A stretch of 64,000 bases of DNA from Streptomyces bauhiniae (GTDB lineage Bacteria; Actinomycetota; Actinomycetes; Streptomycetales; Streptomycetaceae): NCBI RefSeq assembly GCF_004784475.1, contig NZ_SRRT01000007.1, positions 434,001-498,000 on the forward strand. Reading direction: 5' to 3'. How positions within the stretch are numbered: the stretch's first letter is position 1; every line of letters begins with the position of its first letter. The translations under genes and the position numbers were made by a program. Below are positions 1-8,198 of this stretch, piece by piece. The notes beneath the pieces are model-generated. The model did no database searches. It saw only the letters and a list, made by a program, of their open reading frames with translations, and was not told the origin of the DNA.

Positions 1-298
1 TGAGTCGGCGGACTGGGGTTATCGGGTGGTCGGGGCGGTGGACGCGGTCAGAATGACCAATGTCCGCTGGCTGGCGGGATATCGGCATCCTCGGCATGGA
101 GCTGTGGCGGGGTTGGTTGAGCGACTGCTGGCGGTGTTCTCGGCGCCCTCGCCGCTGGTGGGGCAGGCATCGCTTCTGGGTGACCCGATCGCGGTGCTGC
201 CAGTGCTGTTCCATCTGCTCTGGCACGACCGTCTGCGGGCGGACCTGTCGCAGCCGCTGACGGACACGACACTGGTGTCCCGGGCGGAGGCGTGGTGA
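1..298 (+). CDS. TnsA-like transposase endonuclease subunit, 3' end only
   Basis: The reading frame is open from base 2 at the window edge and stops at 296-298, so only about the last 98 residues are present. The stretch NVRWLAGYRHPRH followed by a helical tail ending in LADxT-type residues (here LTDTTLV) resembles the C-terminal part of the TnsA-like heteromeric transposase subunits common in Streptomyces, which cut the 5' ends of Tn7-like elements. The next gene starts at GTG 295, overlapping this stop by 4 bp, the usual TnsA-TnsB coupling. The nuclease catalytic residues would lie upstream of the window, so activity cannot be judged. The partner gene is broken, so this is probably a relic. 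Confidence 0.7.
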   Translation, partial: ESADWGYRVVGAVDAVRMTNVRWLAGYRHPRHGAVAGLVERLLAVFSAPSPLVGQASLLGDPIAVLPVLFHLLWHDRLRADLSQPLTDTTLVSRAEAW

Positions 299-1281
299 AC
301 CGGCAGGCGGTGCTGCGTGTCGGCGATCAGGTCCAGCTCGACGGGGGGGGGGCAGCACACCGTGGTCGGGCTGTCGGGGACGGTGGTGCGGCTGGCCGAC
401 GAGGCCGGGCGGGCGAGTCTGGTGCTGCTGTCTCATCTGCTGTCCGCCGAGGACTTCGAGTTCCTCGGTCAGCGGGAGGGCTCACCGGTGGTGGCGCCGT
501 TCGCGTTGCTGGACACGGTCCCGCCACAGGAAGCGGAGAAGGCCGCCGCCTGGGAACGGCATCTGCTGGAGCTGGACTCCGGAGGCGGAGCTGGGGCCGG
601 GCAGCGGCCCGAATACGACCCTCCCTGCACACCTTGGAGGAGCGGATCGCCTCGAAGGCCGCTGAGCTGCGTTCCCTTGGTTGGGTGGTAAGCACGCGGA
701 CGGTCGAGCGGATGCGGGCCCGCGGCCGGGTGCGGCGCCGGGTCGAGGCACTGCTGGCCGAGCGGCATGGGGCCGGGGTGGTGCCGATGCCGTCGAGGTC
801 GGCGTTCTACCGGCTGGTGGAGGCGGTGAGTACGGGCACGCACGCTTTCGGCTCGGCCTCTTCCCGTCGCTCCCAGGCCCGGCGGCCCGCAGGGGCATTC
901 ACGCCGTCTGCGGCTTGCCGGCCGGGGGAACTGGTGCAGATCGACACGACTCCGCTGGATGTGCTGGTGGTCCTGGAGGACGGGGTGAGTGGCCGTCCCG
1001 AGCTGACCGTCGCTGTCGACGTGGCGACCCGGACCATCTGCGCGGCAGTGCTGCGCCCCGCAGGCACCAAGGCGGTCGACGCGTCGCTGCTGCTGGCGAA
1101 GATGCTGGTCCCCGAGCCTCTGCGGCCGGGCTGGCCGGAGTCCCTGGCCATGTCGGCGACGCTGATCCCGCACGCGCAGCTGCTGGACATCGACGCCCGG
1201 CTGGAACAGGCCGCCGCGAAACCGGTGATCGTTCCGGAGACCCGGACTCAGACCCAGCCCCTTGAGTGCCCATCTTCCTGA
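295..1281 (+). pseudogene. TnsB/Mu-type DDE transposase, frameshifted and truncated
   Basis: It begins VNRQAVLRVGDQVQLDG in frame 1. The frame is lost at a run of 10 G (343-352), and homologous sequence (QHTVVGLSGTVVRLADEAG) continues in frame 2. It returns to frame 1 near 620-626, where one base seems to be missing, and continues LHTLEERIASKAAELRSLG. The start of the integrase-like catalytic core is visible (ELVQIDTTPLDVL, AVDVATRTI), with the first catalytic Asp. After IVPET at about 1240 the family-like sequence ends, where family members would carry the second Asp and Glu. Two compensating shifts plus loss of the C-terminal half make a functional transposase unlikely. Sequencing error in the G run could explain only the first shift. 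Confidence 0.72.
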
Positions 1282-1482
1282 CGGGACCATGGTCAGAGCT
1301 GTTCTCCGCCGCCACATTGATCCGGACTCTCCGGCACGTCCTCACCCACCGAGCCCTCCCGCCACATCAACCGGGACGCTCAGCGCGCGCAACGTCCCCA
1401 CCGAACTGGCGGACAGCAGCTCACGGTGTGCAGCATCCGCCATCCTCATTGGGAACGGACAGCCGGGTCGTGGACAGCCTCG
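1282..1482. other. non-coding stretch at the end of the transposase relic
   Basis: About 200 bases between the broken transposase and the next gene. Short open frames exist on both strands but none has convincing codon bias or a recognisable product. I see no obvious terminal inverted repeat marking the element end. Confidence 0.4.
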
Positions 1483-2496
1483 CTAGGCCCCCGGGAAGCT
1501 CACCCGCACCGCCACCACGCCGCCCCTCGCGTCCAGGTCCGCCATGACCGGGAAGTAGCCGTCGCCGCATGCCGTCATCGCGCAGAGGACCCGGGCCGGG
1601 CCGAGGTCCAGCGTGCCGGACTCGTGGACGGAGGCACGGAGCCGGCGCATGATCTGCCAGTGGTGGGAGTGGGGGCGGAAGTCGACCATCAGGCGGCGGC
1701 CGGGCTCCTGGGCCCAGCTCTGGACGGCGAGGGCCTTCTCCACCGCCTTCGGCACGGTCAGGTCCGTCCAGCCGTGGACGCCGGGTTCGTCCAGCTCGGG
1801 GGCGGCGAAGGCCGTGGCGGCGGCGTGCGCGGCGGTGCCCCAGAAGGCGACGTCGGCCAGGCCGTCCACGGGCTCGTCGTGCTGCCAGGCGCTGAGGGCG
1901 TCGACGTCGCCGAAGAGGACGCGGGCCCAGTCGACGCCGATGCGGCCCAGCGGTACGGAGGTCTCGGCCGGGGCGTCGCTCATACGGACCGCCATCTCCG
2001 TCCAGCCCTGGCCGTCCCCGCTCCGCGTGGCCAGTACCGGGAGGCGGCGGTCGCGCGGCACGCCGCCCACGGCGACGACGGGTACCCCGAACATCAGGAA
2101 GCCTCCTCCGCCCTCGGCGGCCGTGCGGTGGGCGCGGTGGGCGTGGGGTTCGCGGCTCGGCATCGCCGCCAAGTGGGCGTCCAAGGCGTTGACTTGGCAG
2201 TGGTTCTCGAACATCCGCCTGAGGTCCGCCACCCCCGAGGCCGGGATGTCGTGGAGCATCATGCCGGGCTGGCGGTCGAAGCTCCGGGCGGCGGCGGAGG
2301 CGTCCGGGCCCGTCACGGCGAAGTCGACCGAGCCGGTCACCTCCCGGGCCCGTTCCGGGGTGTCGGCGCCGAGCAGCGCCGGGTCGATCTCCGACGGTGA
2401 GCGTTCTCCGCTCCACAGCCCCAGATGGCCGCCGTCGATGACGACCAGGGTGCCCGAGGGGCAGCTGATCTCTCCCAGTTCGAAGATCTTTTCCAT
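1483..2496 (-). CDS. DUF4241-like hypothetical protein
   Basis: A 337-residue protein starting MEKIFELGEISCPSG at ATG 2496; the frame is open further upstream, but that would run into the neighbouring promoter region. The N-terminus (GTLVVIDGGHLGLW) and a C-terminal CGDGYFPVMADLDARG segment resemble the two conserved ends of DUF4241 proteins, whose C-terminus carries a GDGxYPV-type motif. There is no signal peptide or membrane helix, so it is probably cytosolic. The role is unknown; some DUF4241 proteins have been linked to toxin-immunity-like contexts, but nothing here shows that. It is divergent from the acetyltransferase at 2582, sharing an 85-base promoter gap. The family assignment is moderately uncertain. 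Confidence 0.6.
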   Translation of the reverse strand: MEKIFELGEISCPSGTLVVIDGGHLGLWSGERSPSEIDPALLGADTPERAREVTGSVDFAVTGPDASAAARSFDRQPGMMLHDIPASGVADLRRMFENHCQVNALDAHLAAMPSREPHAHRAHRTAAEGGGGFLMFGVPVVAVGGVPRDRRLPVLATRSGDGQGWTEMAVRMSDAPAETSVPLGRIGVDWARVLFGDVDALSAWQHDEPVDGLADVAFWGTAAHAAATAFAAPELDEPGVHGWTDLTVPKAVEKALAVQSWAQEPGRRLMVDFRPHSHHWQIMRRLRASVHESGTLDLGPARVLCAMTACGDGYFPVMADLDARGGVVAVRVSFPGA

Positions 2497-2581
2497 GGCG
2501 GGCGAGTGTACGGGCGGCTGGTCCTCGGACGTCCTGGCGGGAAACCGCCCGCCTGCTGCCCCGGGTGCGGAAGCATGAGGC

Positions 2582-3448
2582 ATGCGGTCAAGTGGCTGGT
2601 ATCTCACCGACGATGTCGAAGACTTTCTCGCCCGTGCCGGGGGGTTTCTCCGGGCGCGGCCCGCGGAGCATGTCATGCAGCTCACGTGGGCCGAGCGGGT
2701 GCGGGTGCGGGGGGTGGGGGCGTTCGGGCGGGCGCCTGTTTTCGGGGTGCTGGAGGAGGGTGGGCAGGTCAGCGGGACCTTCTATCATCTGCCGCCCCGC
2801 GCCCTCGGCCTCTCCCCGCTCACGCCCGAGCAGGCCGACAGCCTCGCCGCCCACCTCGCCGACACCGGCCTCTCCCCGACCTCCGTCGGCGCGGACCACG
2901 ACACCGCCACCGCCTTCGCCGAGGCGTGGCAGCGGCGCACCGGGGTGACGGCGAAGCTCCGTGACGTACGGGTCCGGCAGTACCGGCTCGGCACCCTCAC
3001 CCCGCCCGAGCCTCACCCGGAGGGCCGGGCGCGTGTCCTCGGTGAGGGGGATCTCGGCCAAGCCGTCTTCTGGTGCGGGGAGTTCGCCAAGGCCGTCGGG
3101 GAGGACGTCACCGTCGACGCCGAGACCTGGGCGAGCACGCGGTACGCCGACAAGCGGTACACCCTCTGGGAGACCCCGGACGGCACCCCCGTCTCCATCG
3201 CCGGCATGAACCCGCTCATCGGCGGCCAGATCCAGGTGGACATCGTCTACACCCCGGCCCACCTGCGCGGCCACGGCTACGCCGCCGCCGTCTCCGCCGA
3301 GGTCAGCCGCGCCGCGCTGGCCGCCGGCGCCCAGGAGGTCGTCCTCTTCGCCGACCAGTCCAACCCCACCAGCAACGCCCTCTACCAACGCCTCGGCTAC
3401 CGCCGACTGAGCGACTGGTCGGTGTACGACTTCGCCTCCACCGACTGA
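2582..3448 (+). CDS. GNAT family N-acetyltransferase
   Basis: A 288-residue cytosolic protein with a C-terminal GNAT fold at about residues 150-285. The acetyl-CoA loop is visible as TPAHLRGHGYAAAVSAEV, followed by VLFADQSNPTSNALYQRLGY, the usual strand-helix end of the fold. The N-terminal half (to residue ~140) is a second, degenerate GNAT-like region with no clear CoA motif, a two-domain layout common in actinobacterial acetyltransferases. The substrate cannot be read from sequence. The start is ATG 2582. It is transcribed away from the DUF4241-like gene. Confidence 0.82.
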   Translation: MRSSGWYLTDDVEDFLARAGGFLRARPAEHVMQLTWAERVRVRGVGAFGRAPVFGVLEEGGQVSGTFYHLPPRALGLSPLTPEQADSLAAHLADTGLSPTSVGADHDTATAFAEAWQRRTGVTAKLRDVRVRQYRLGTLTPPEPHPEGRARVLGEGDLGQAVFWCGEFAKAVGEDVTVDAETWASTRYADKRYTLWETPDGTPVSIAGMNPLIGGQIQVDIVYTPAHLRGHGYAAAVSAEVSRAALAAGAQEVVLFADQSNPTSNALYQRLGYRRLSDWSVYDFASTD

Positions 3449-3867
3449 GCCGACAATCCTTTACGGCCCCGCCAAGCCTCTCGCCACCGGGCGAGCACCT
3501 CCCCGCCCGCCCGGTGACCAGCGGCTCCCCCCAGGACGAGGAGGTCCGCGCCGCCGGGGCGAAGCTGCTCAACGTGTGCGGGTGAGTCCTCCGTGCCGGA
3601 GCGGGGGTCTCGGCGGACGTGCGCACGTTGCGCGCCTGGGGGGGGGGGAGCCGGGTCGCCACCGTGGCCGAGCTGCTCAGCCTGTGCGGTGAGTCCTCGG
3701 TGCCGGAGGAAGAATCTCGGCGGACGCGCGCACGTTGCGCACTTGAGGGCAGCCGGGGCGCCTCCATGGTCGAGCTGCGTGTGCGGGCGATCTTCGGCTC
3801 CGCCACGCGGGCCTCCGCAGATCGCGGACCTGAGGAGAGCGCCGGGTCGCCACCGGGGCCGAACTGC
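3449..3867. other. intergenic region made mostly of degenerate repeat
   Basis: 419 bases between two convergent genes. There is no credible gene here. From about 3550 it consists of imperfect copies of a ~100-bp unit (see the repeat entry). An 11-G homopolymer sits at 3638-3648. Confidence 0.6.
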
Positions 3868-3940
3868 TCAGCGTGTGCGGCTGACCTCCGGTTCCGCCAC
3901 ACGAACTTCGGCGGGCGTCCGTAGCCCGCGGACCTGCGGA
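3550..3940. repeat. four degenerate ~100-bp tandem repeat units
   Basis: Anchored on GCCGGGTCGCCACC followed by a GAGCTGCTCAGCGTGTGCGG-like block, four units can be laid out at about 3550-3649, 3650-3751, 3752-3840 and 3841-3940. Units 1 and 2 share long stretches (GTGAGTCCTC, GTGCCGGAG, TCTCGGCGGACG, GCGCACGTTGCGC). Unit 3 is shortened and the most diverged. Unit 4 contains the last ~70 bases of the MFS gene, so the transporter's C-terminal tail is encoded by the repeat. On the minus strand the units read as related peptides (QVRNVR..AE, PHTLSSSAPVATR), but stops and shifts make translation unlikely. Confidence 0.7.
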
Positions 3941-5106
3941 GCCAGCAGCGCGGCCGACGTCGCCAGGACGACCAGCGTCGCGCACCCGGCCAGGGTCCAG
4001 CTCGTGCCCGCCGAAGAGGCGATCGGGCCGGCGATGAGGAGGCCCAGGGGGGCCAGGGCGAGGGAGCCGAACCAGTCGTAGGAGGTGACGCGGGAGAGGA
4101 CGTGTTCGGGGATCTCGCGTTGGAGGGTGGTGGACCAGAGGACGCCGAAGACGTCGTTCGCCACGCCCGCGCCGAACATGGCGGCCGCCGTCAGCCAGAG
4201 GGGGGCGGCGAGGCTGAGCAGGAGCATGGGTACGGCGGCCGGGAAGGTGCTCAACGCCGCGATGAAGATCGGGCGTTGTACTCGTACCCGCGCCGCCAGG
4301 CCCGCGCCCGCGATGGTGCCCAGGGCCTGGGCGCCTACGATGACCGACCAACTCCGGGCGCCACCCTGGTGTTCGACGGTGAGGGGGCCGAGGACGCCGA
4401 CCTCGGCGTTCAGCGCGGCGATCACGACCGCGTACTGGGCGACCACGACCCACAGCCACTGCCGGGACGCGAACTCCCGCCAGCCCTCACGGAGTTCCGT
4501 CCAGCCCGACGCCCGTACGCGCGGCCGCCCCGCCACCTTCAGCAACCCCGTGAGGCCCGCACTGACGACGAAGGAGGCGGCATTGAGGGCAAGTGCCCAG
4601 CCCGCGCCGACCAGGGCGACGGTCACGCCGGACAGGCCGAGGCCGAGGAGGAGGGAGGTGTTGGTGCCGACGCGGAGGAGGCCGTTGGCCCGCTGGAGCC
4701 GGCCGGCGGGGACGATCAGGGGGACCAGGCCCTCCATCGCGGGGGCGAACAGGGAGTTCGCCGTACCGGCCGCCACCGCGAGGAGGCACATCGCGGGCAG
4801 CGGGGCGTGCCCGGTCAGCACGAGGGCGGCGAGTGCCGCGTACGCCCCGGCGCCCAGGACGTCGGCCAGCATCATCAGCCGCGACCGTGACATACGGTCC
4901 GCGATCACGCCGCCCACCAGGATGAGCGCCAACTGCGGCAACGCCTGGCACGCCAGCACCAGCGACAGCCGCCCCGCGCTCGCCCCCGGCAACGCGAGCA
5001 CCGCGAACCCGAGCGCGACCCGCGCGAAGCCGTTGCCCAGCACGGAGACGACCCGTGCGCCGAGAAGCAGAACGAAGCGCCGGTCGCGCCAGAGGGGGGT
5101 AGCCAC
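3868..5106 (-). CDS. MFS transporter (drug-efflux type)
   Basis: A 412-residue integral membrane protein with roughly 10-12 hydrophobic segments. It begins VATPLWRDRRFVLLLGARVVSVLGNGF, and the loop between helices 2 and 3 carries GGVIADRMSRSRLM, matching the major facilitator motif GxxxDrxGRR. It resembles the Streptomyces MFS exporters that often sit beside MerR genes. GTG 5106 is chosen because the frame upstream of it runs into merR, which ends 11 bases before; the two are probably one operon. The C-terminal tail (QVRGLRTPAEVRVAEPEVSRTR region) is encoded by the degenerate repeat and is unlikely to be functional sequence. The substrate is unknown. Confidence 0.85.
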   Translation of the reverse strand: MATPLWRDRRFVLLLGARVVSVLGNGFARVALGFAVLALPGASAGRLSLVLACQALPQLALILVGGVIADRMSRSRLMMLADVLGAGAYAALAALVLTGHAPLPAMCLLAVAAGTANSLFAPAMEGLVPLIVPAGRLQRANGLLRVGTNTSLLLGLGLSGVTVALVGAGWALALNAASFVVSAGLTGLLKVAGRPRVRASGWTELREGWREFASRQWLWVVVAQYAVVIAALNAEVGVLGPLTVEHQGGARSWSVIVGAQALGTIAGAGLAARVRVQRPIFIAALSTFPAAVPMLLLSLAAPLWLTAAAMFGAGVANDVFGVLWSTTLQREIPEHVLSRVTSYDWFGSLALAPLGLLIAGPIASSAGTSWTLAGCATLVVLATSAALLAPQVRGLRTPAEVRVAEPEVSRTR

Positions 5107-5117
5107 GGCCCCGCACC

Positions 5118-5501
5118 CTACGCCCGCCGGACCAGCTCCTTCTCGACTTCCGCGGGAGCCGCGTCGATCACTCGGGTGAGGGCCGCGCGGGAGGTCCGGA
5201 GGTCCTCGATGGCGCGGGTGATGCGGTCGCGTTCGCCGTGGAGGTGCTGGAGGAGGTCGGGGCAGGTCGGCACGAGGCGGTCCGCGTCCTCGCGCAGGCA
5301 CGGGAGGACCGTGGCGATGGTCGCGGTGTTCAGGCCGGCGGCGAGGAGGGCGCGGATACGGGCCACCGTGTGGACGTCCGCCTCGCCGTACTCCCGGTAG
5401 CCGCTGGGGAGGCGGTCCGGGTGGAGGAGGTCCTGCTCCTCGTAGTAGCGCAGCAGCCGTTCGTGGACGCCGGTACGACGCGCCAACTCACCTATACGCA
5501 C
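5118..5501 (-). CDS. MerR family transcriptional regulator
   Basis: A 127-residue protein with a GTG start at 5501. The N-terminal winged helix is clear: MRIGELARRTGVHERLLRYYE, then GYREYGEADVHTVARIRALLAAGLNT. A dimerisation helix fills residues ~80-120. There is no Cys pair for metal binding and no large ligand domain, so it belongs with the small AdhR/SoxR-like group that answers to organic or electrophilic compounds. It lies divergent from the oxidoreductase at 5590, with a perfect palindrome in the gap, and upstream of an MFS exporter on the same strand. It probably controls both sides. Confidence 0.9.
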   Translation of the reverse strand: MRIGELARRTGVHERLLRYYEEQDLLHPDRLPSGYREYGEADVHTVARIRALLAAGLNTATIATVLPCLREDADRLVPTCPDLLQHLHGERDRITRAIEDLRTSRAALTRVIDAAPAEVEKELVRRA

Positions 5502-5518
5502 GAGTCGTTCCTCCCTTG

Positions 5519-5540
5519 ACTCTCACATCGATGTGAGAGT
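5519..5540. promoter_or_regulatory. perfect 22-bp MerR-type operator palindrome
   Basis: ACTCTCACATC followed by its exact reverse complement. A TTGAC(T) -35-like element begins at 5516, and a TACGGT-like -10 lies at about 5542. The resulting spacing of about 19-20 bp is the over-long spacing typical of MerR-activated promoters. It faces the oxidoreductase at 5590 and also lies just upstream of merR. Confidence 0.75.
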
Positions 5541-5589
5541 TTACGGTCCGGCGTGAGCGAGCGTCCCCTTCATGGAAAGGCTCACAGCC

Positions 5590-6468
5590 ATGCGCGCCGT
5601 ACAGATCGACCGCCACGGCGGACCCGAGGTACTGACCGTCCGCCACATACCGGAACCCGTCCCGGCCGAGGGCGAGGTACTCATCGCCGTCACCGCCAGC
5701 AGCCTCAATCCGGTGGACTGGAAGACCCGCGCCTGGGAGGTGGGCCCGCCGCTCCCGGCCACGCTGGGCTGGGACTTGGCGGGCCGGGTCGTCGCCACCG
5801 AGGACCCCGGCTACCAGGTGGGGGACGAGGTGATCGCCATGTCCGCGCAGATCGCCACGGGACGGGGGACGTGGGCCGAACTGGTCTCTCTCCCCGCCCA
5901 TTTGCTCGCCCCGGCGCCTACGAGCCTGCCGCTGACGGAGGCCGCAGCACTGCCCCTCGCCGGGACGACCGCCCTGCAAGCCCTTCGAGCGGCTGAACTC
6001 GGCCCCGGCGAACGCCTCTTGATCACAGGAGCCGTAGGCGGCGTGGGCGCCCTCGCCGTACAACTCGCCCGGCACACTGGCGCACAGGTCGACGCCTTGG
6101 TCTCCCGGCCCGAACACCGATCAGCGGCCCTGGAGTTGGGTGCCGAGCGGGCATGGCACCGGACAGCCGACCTCCCCACCGGCCACTACCACGCCATCCT
6201 CGACACAGCAGGCGTCGACACCTCCAACGCCCTTGCGCGAAACGGCCGTTACGTCTCCATCTCCGACACTCCCCTACCCGCCGTACCCGGCGCCCGCAAG
6301 AGCTACGTCCAGGAGAACGCCACCGACCTGACCCACCTGACCGAACTCATCGACACAGGCGACCTACGCCTCCGCATAGCCGAACACCACTCCGTCACCC
6401 ACATCCGCACCGCCCACGAGCACTTCGAGGCGGGCGGCCTGCTCGGCAAGGTGCTGATCACCTTCTGA
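5590..6468 (+). CDS. NADP-dependent quinone-oxidoreductase-like dehydrogenase
   Basis: A 292-residue member of the medium-chain dehydrogenase family, without the structural zinc lobe. It starts MRAVQIDRHGGPEVL; ATG 5590 is preferred over 5572 because GGAAAGG lies about 10 bases upstream of it. The GroES-like half includes ASSLNPVDWKTR. The nucleotide-binding loop is LLITGAVGGVGALAVQLAR (AxxGxxG type), and the C-terminus ends GGLLGKVLITF as in QOR-like enzymes. It is expected to reduce quinones or enones with NADPH in the cytosol. The MerR palindrome directly upstream suggests induction by an electrophile. Its end overlaps the convergent tetR by 11 bp. Confidence 0.88.
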   Translation: MRAVQIDRHGGPEVLTVRHIPEPVPAEGEVLIAVTASSLNPVDWKTRAWEVGPPLPATLGWDLAGRVVATEDPGYQVGDEVIAMSAQIATGRGTWAELVSLPAHLLAPAPTSLPLTEAAALPLAGTTALQALRAAELGPGERLLITGAVGGVGALAVQLARHTGAQVDALVSRPEHRSAALELGAERAWHRTADLPTGHYHAILDTAGVDTSNALARNGRYVSISDTPLPAVPGARKSYVQENATDLTHLTELIDTGDLRLRIAEHHSVTHIRTAHEHFEAGGLLGKVLITF

Positions 6469-7042
6469 TCGCGCCCCCGTACCGCAACCCATCCAGCATC
6501 AACCCCACCATCCGCCCCGTATGCCCGTCGTCGTCCTGCGCCGGGAGGGTCAGGTTGGCGACGGCTCGGAGGAGGTCGTTGGGGTCGGTGTCGGTGCGGA
6601 TCTCGCCGGATTTGGCTGCGGCGGCGAGCAAGCCCGAGAGGGCCGGGACCAGGCGGAGCTGGAAGTAGGACGGGAGGCTGTCGTAGGCCGGGTCGCCGGA
6701 ATGGAGGGCGGCGCTGAGGCCGCGCTTGGTGGCGATGAAGTGGGTGAAGCGGAGGAGCCAGAGGCGGAGGGCCTCTACGGGGGCGTGGTCGGCGGCGAGG
6801 GCGGGCGCGGTGTCGGCGCAGGCGTCGACCTCGTGGCGGAAGACGGCCGCGATGAGGTCGGAGCGCTGCGGGAAGTGCCGGTAGAGGGTGCCCGCGCCGA
6901 CGCCCGCGCGGGCGGTGATCTGGCGTACGGGCGCATCCACGCCGGACTCGGCGAACACCTCGGCGGCGGCCGTGAGCAGCGTGTCGATGCTGCGCCGCGC
7001 GTCGGCCCTCAGGCGCGGGCGGGACGGCTCGGCGTCGGGCAT
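6458..7042 (-). CDS. TetR family transcriptional regulator
   Basis: A 194-residue protein starting MPDAEPSRPRLRADARRS at ATG 7042. The helix-turn-helix occupies residues ~15-62 (LLTAAAEVFAESGVDAPVRQITARAGVGAGTLYRHFPQRSDLI), followed by a ligand-binding helical domain. It is divergent from the aldo/keto reductase at 7164. The 121-base gap holds two near-identical 15-bp dyads, so it very likely represses itself and the reductase. The 3' end overlaps the oxidoreductase by 11 bp tail to tail. The ligand is unknown. Confidence 0.92.
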   Translation of the reverse strand: MPDAEPSRPRLRADARRSIDTLLTAAAEVFAESGVDAPVRQITARAGVGAGTLYRHFPQRSDLIAAVFRHEVDACADTAPALAADHAPVEALRLWLLRFTHFIATKRGLSAALHSGDPAYDSLPSYFQLRLVPALSGLLAAAAKSGEIRTDTDPNDLLRAVANLTLPAQDDDGHTGRMVGLMLDGLRYGGAIRR

Positions 7043-7063
7043 GCCAGACCTCCACTTGCTAAC

Positions 7064-7105
7064 CGGAACAGCGTTCCGTATCGTTCTTCCCGGAACACCG
7101 TTCCG
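7064..7105. promoter_or_regulatory. paired TetR operator dyads
   Basis: Two copies of CGGAAC-NNN-GTTCCG, at 7064-7078 (centre AGC) and 7091-7105 (centre ACC), with centres 27 bp apart. They lie between the divergent tetR (start 7042) and the aldo/keto reductase (start 7164). Both arms are identical in the two copies, as expected for cooperative dimer binding. Confidence 0.75.
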
Positions 7106-7163
7106 TTTTCGTGAGCGTAACGCGCCGCGGCGGGCCCTGGCCACCGCGGGTTGGAGGAGACTC

Positions 7164-8195
7164 ATGAACTACCGCACGCTGGGCCGGACCGGCATGAAGG
7201 TCAGCCCCTACTGCCTGGGCGCGATGATGTTCGGCGCCGTCGGCAACCCCGACCACGACGACTCCGTACGCATGATCCACAAGGCGCTGGACGCCGGGAT
7301 CAACTTCATCGACACCGCCGACATGTACTCGTTCGGGGAGTCGGAGGAGATTGTCGGCAAGGCGTTGAAGGGTCGGCGGGACTCCGTCGTGCTGGCCACC
7401 AAGGCGCGGCTGCCCATGGACCCCGACGACCCCAACAGGCAGGGCGCGTCCCGGCGTTGGCTGACCCGCGCGCTGGACGACTCGCTGCGCCGGCTCGGCA
7501 CGGACCACGTCGATCTCTTCCAGATCCACCGCCCCGACCCGGACACCGACATCGAGGAGACCCTCTCCGCCCTCACCGACCTGGTGCGCGCGGGCAAGGT
7601 CCGCGCGATCGGCACCTCCAGCTACCCCGCCTCCGACATCGTCGAGGCGCAGTGGGTCGCCGAACACCACCGGCTCCAGCGGTTCCGTACCGAGCAGCCG
7701 ACGTACTCGCTGCTCAACCGGGGTATCGAGCGCGAGGTGCTGCCGGTGTGCGAGCGGTACGGGATGGGGACGCTGATCTACAGCCCGCTGGCCGGGGGCA
7801 TGCTCACCGGGCGCTACCGCAAGGACCAGGCCCCCGACACCCACCGCTCCACCTACGGCTTCCGATATCTGCGCGACGAGCGGCGCCTGGACACCGTGGA
7901 GCGGCTGATCCCGGTCGCCGAGGAGGCCGGTGTCTCGCTGACCCACCTCGCGCTGGCCTTCGTCATCAGCCACCCCGGCGTCACCTCCGCGATCATCGGC
8001 CCGCGCACGATGGAGCAGCTCGACGATCTCCTCGCGGGCGACAAGGTCACGCTGTCCGACGAGATCCTGGACCGTATCGACGCGATCGTCCCGCCGGGTA
8101 CGGACGTCGGCGCCCTCGACATGGAGTACGCCCCGCCCGCGATCACCGAGGCGCACCTGCGGCGCCGGTGGGCCGGGGAGCGTTCGGCCGCGTGA
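7164..8195 (+). CDS. aldo/keto reductase
   Basis: A 343-residue cytosolic TIM-barrel oxidoreductase. The catalytic tetrad can be read: Asp and Tyr in INFIDTADMYSFGE, Lys in VVLATKAR and His in DLFQIHRPD. The NADPH phosphate-binding region SAIIGPRTMEQLDD is near the C-terminus, typical of the AKR12/YakC-like group. ATG 7164 has a strong GGAGGAGA ribosome site 4 bases upstream, whereas the long upstream extension of the frame crosses the operator region. It is probably repressed by the divergent TetR protein. The physiological carbonyl substrate is unknown. Confidence 0.93.
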   Translation: MNYRTLGRTGMKVSPYCLGAMMFGAVGNPDHDDSVRMIHKALDAGINFIDTADMYSFGESEEIVGKALKGRRDSVVLATKARLPMDPDDPNRQGASRRWLTRALDDSLRRLGTDHVDLFQIHRPDPDTDIEETLSALTDLVRAGKVRAIGTSSYPASDIVEAQWVAEHHRLQRFRTEQPTYSLLNRGIEREVLPVCERYGMGTLIYSPLAGGMLTGRYRKDQAPDTHRSTYGFRYLRDERRLDTVERLIPVAEEAGVSLTHLALAFVISHPGVTSAIIGPRTMEQLDDLLAGDKVTLSDEILDRIDAIVPPGTDVGALDMEYAPPAITEAHLRRRWAGERSAA

Positions 8196-8198
8196 GGC

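Noticed and set aside
1262..1547. short plus-strand frames after the transposase relic
   Set aside because: No recognisable similarity, poor codon bias and overlap with the true minus-strand gene at 1483.
3303..3902. 199-residue minus-strand frame over the degenerate repeat
   Set aside because: It runs into the acetyltransferase gene antisense, and its repeated phrases change frame between units, so it reflects the DNA repeat, not a protein.
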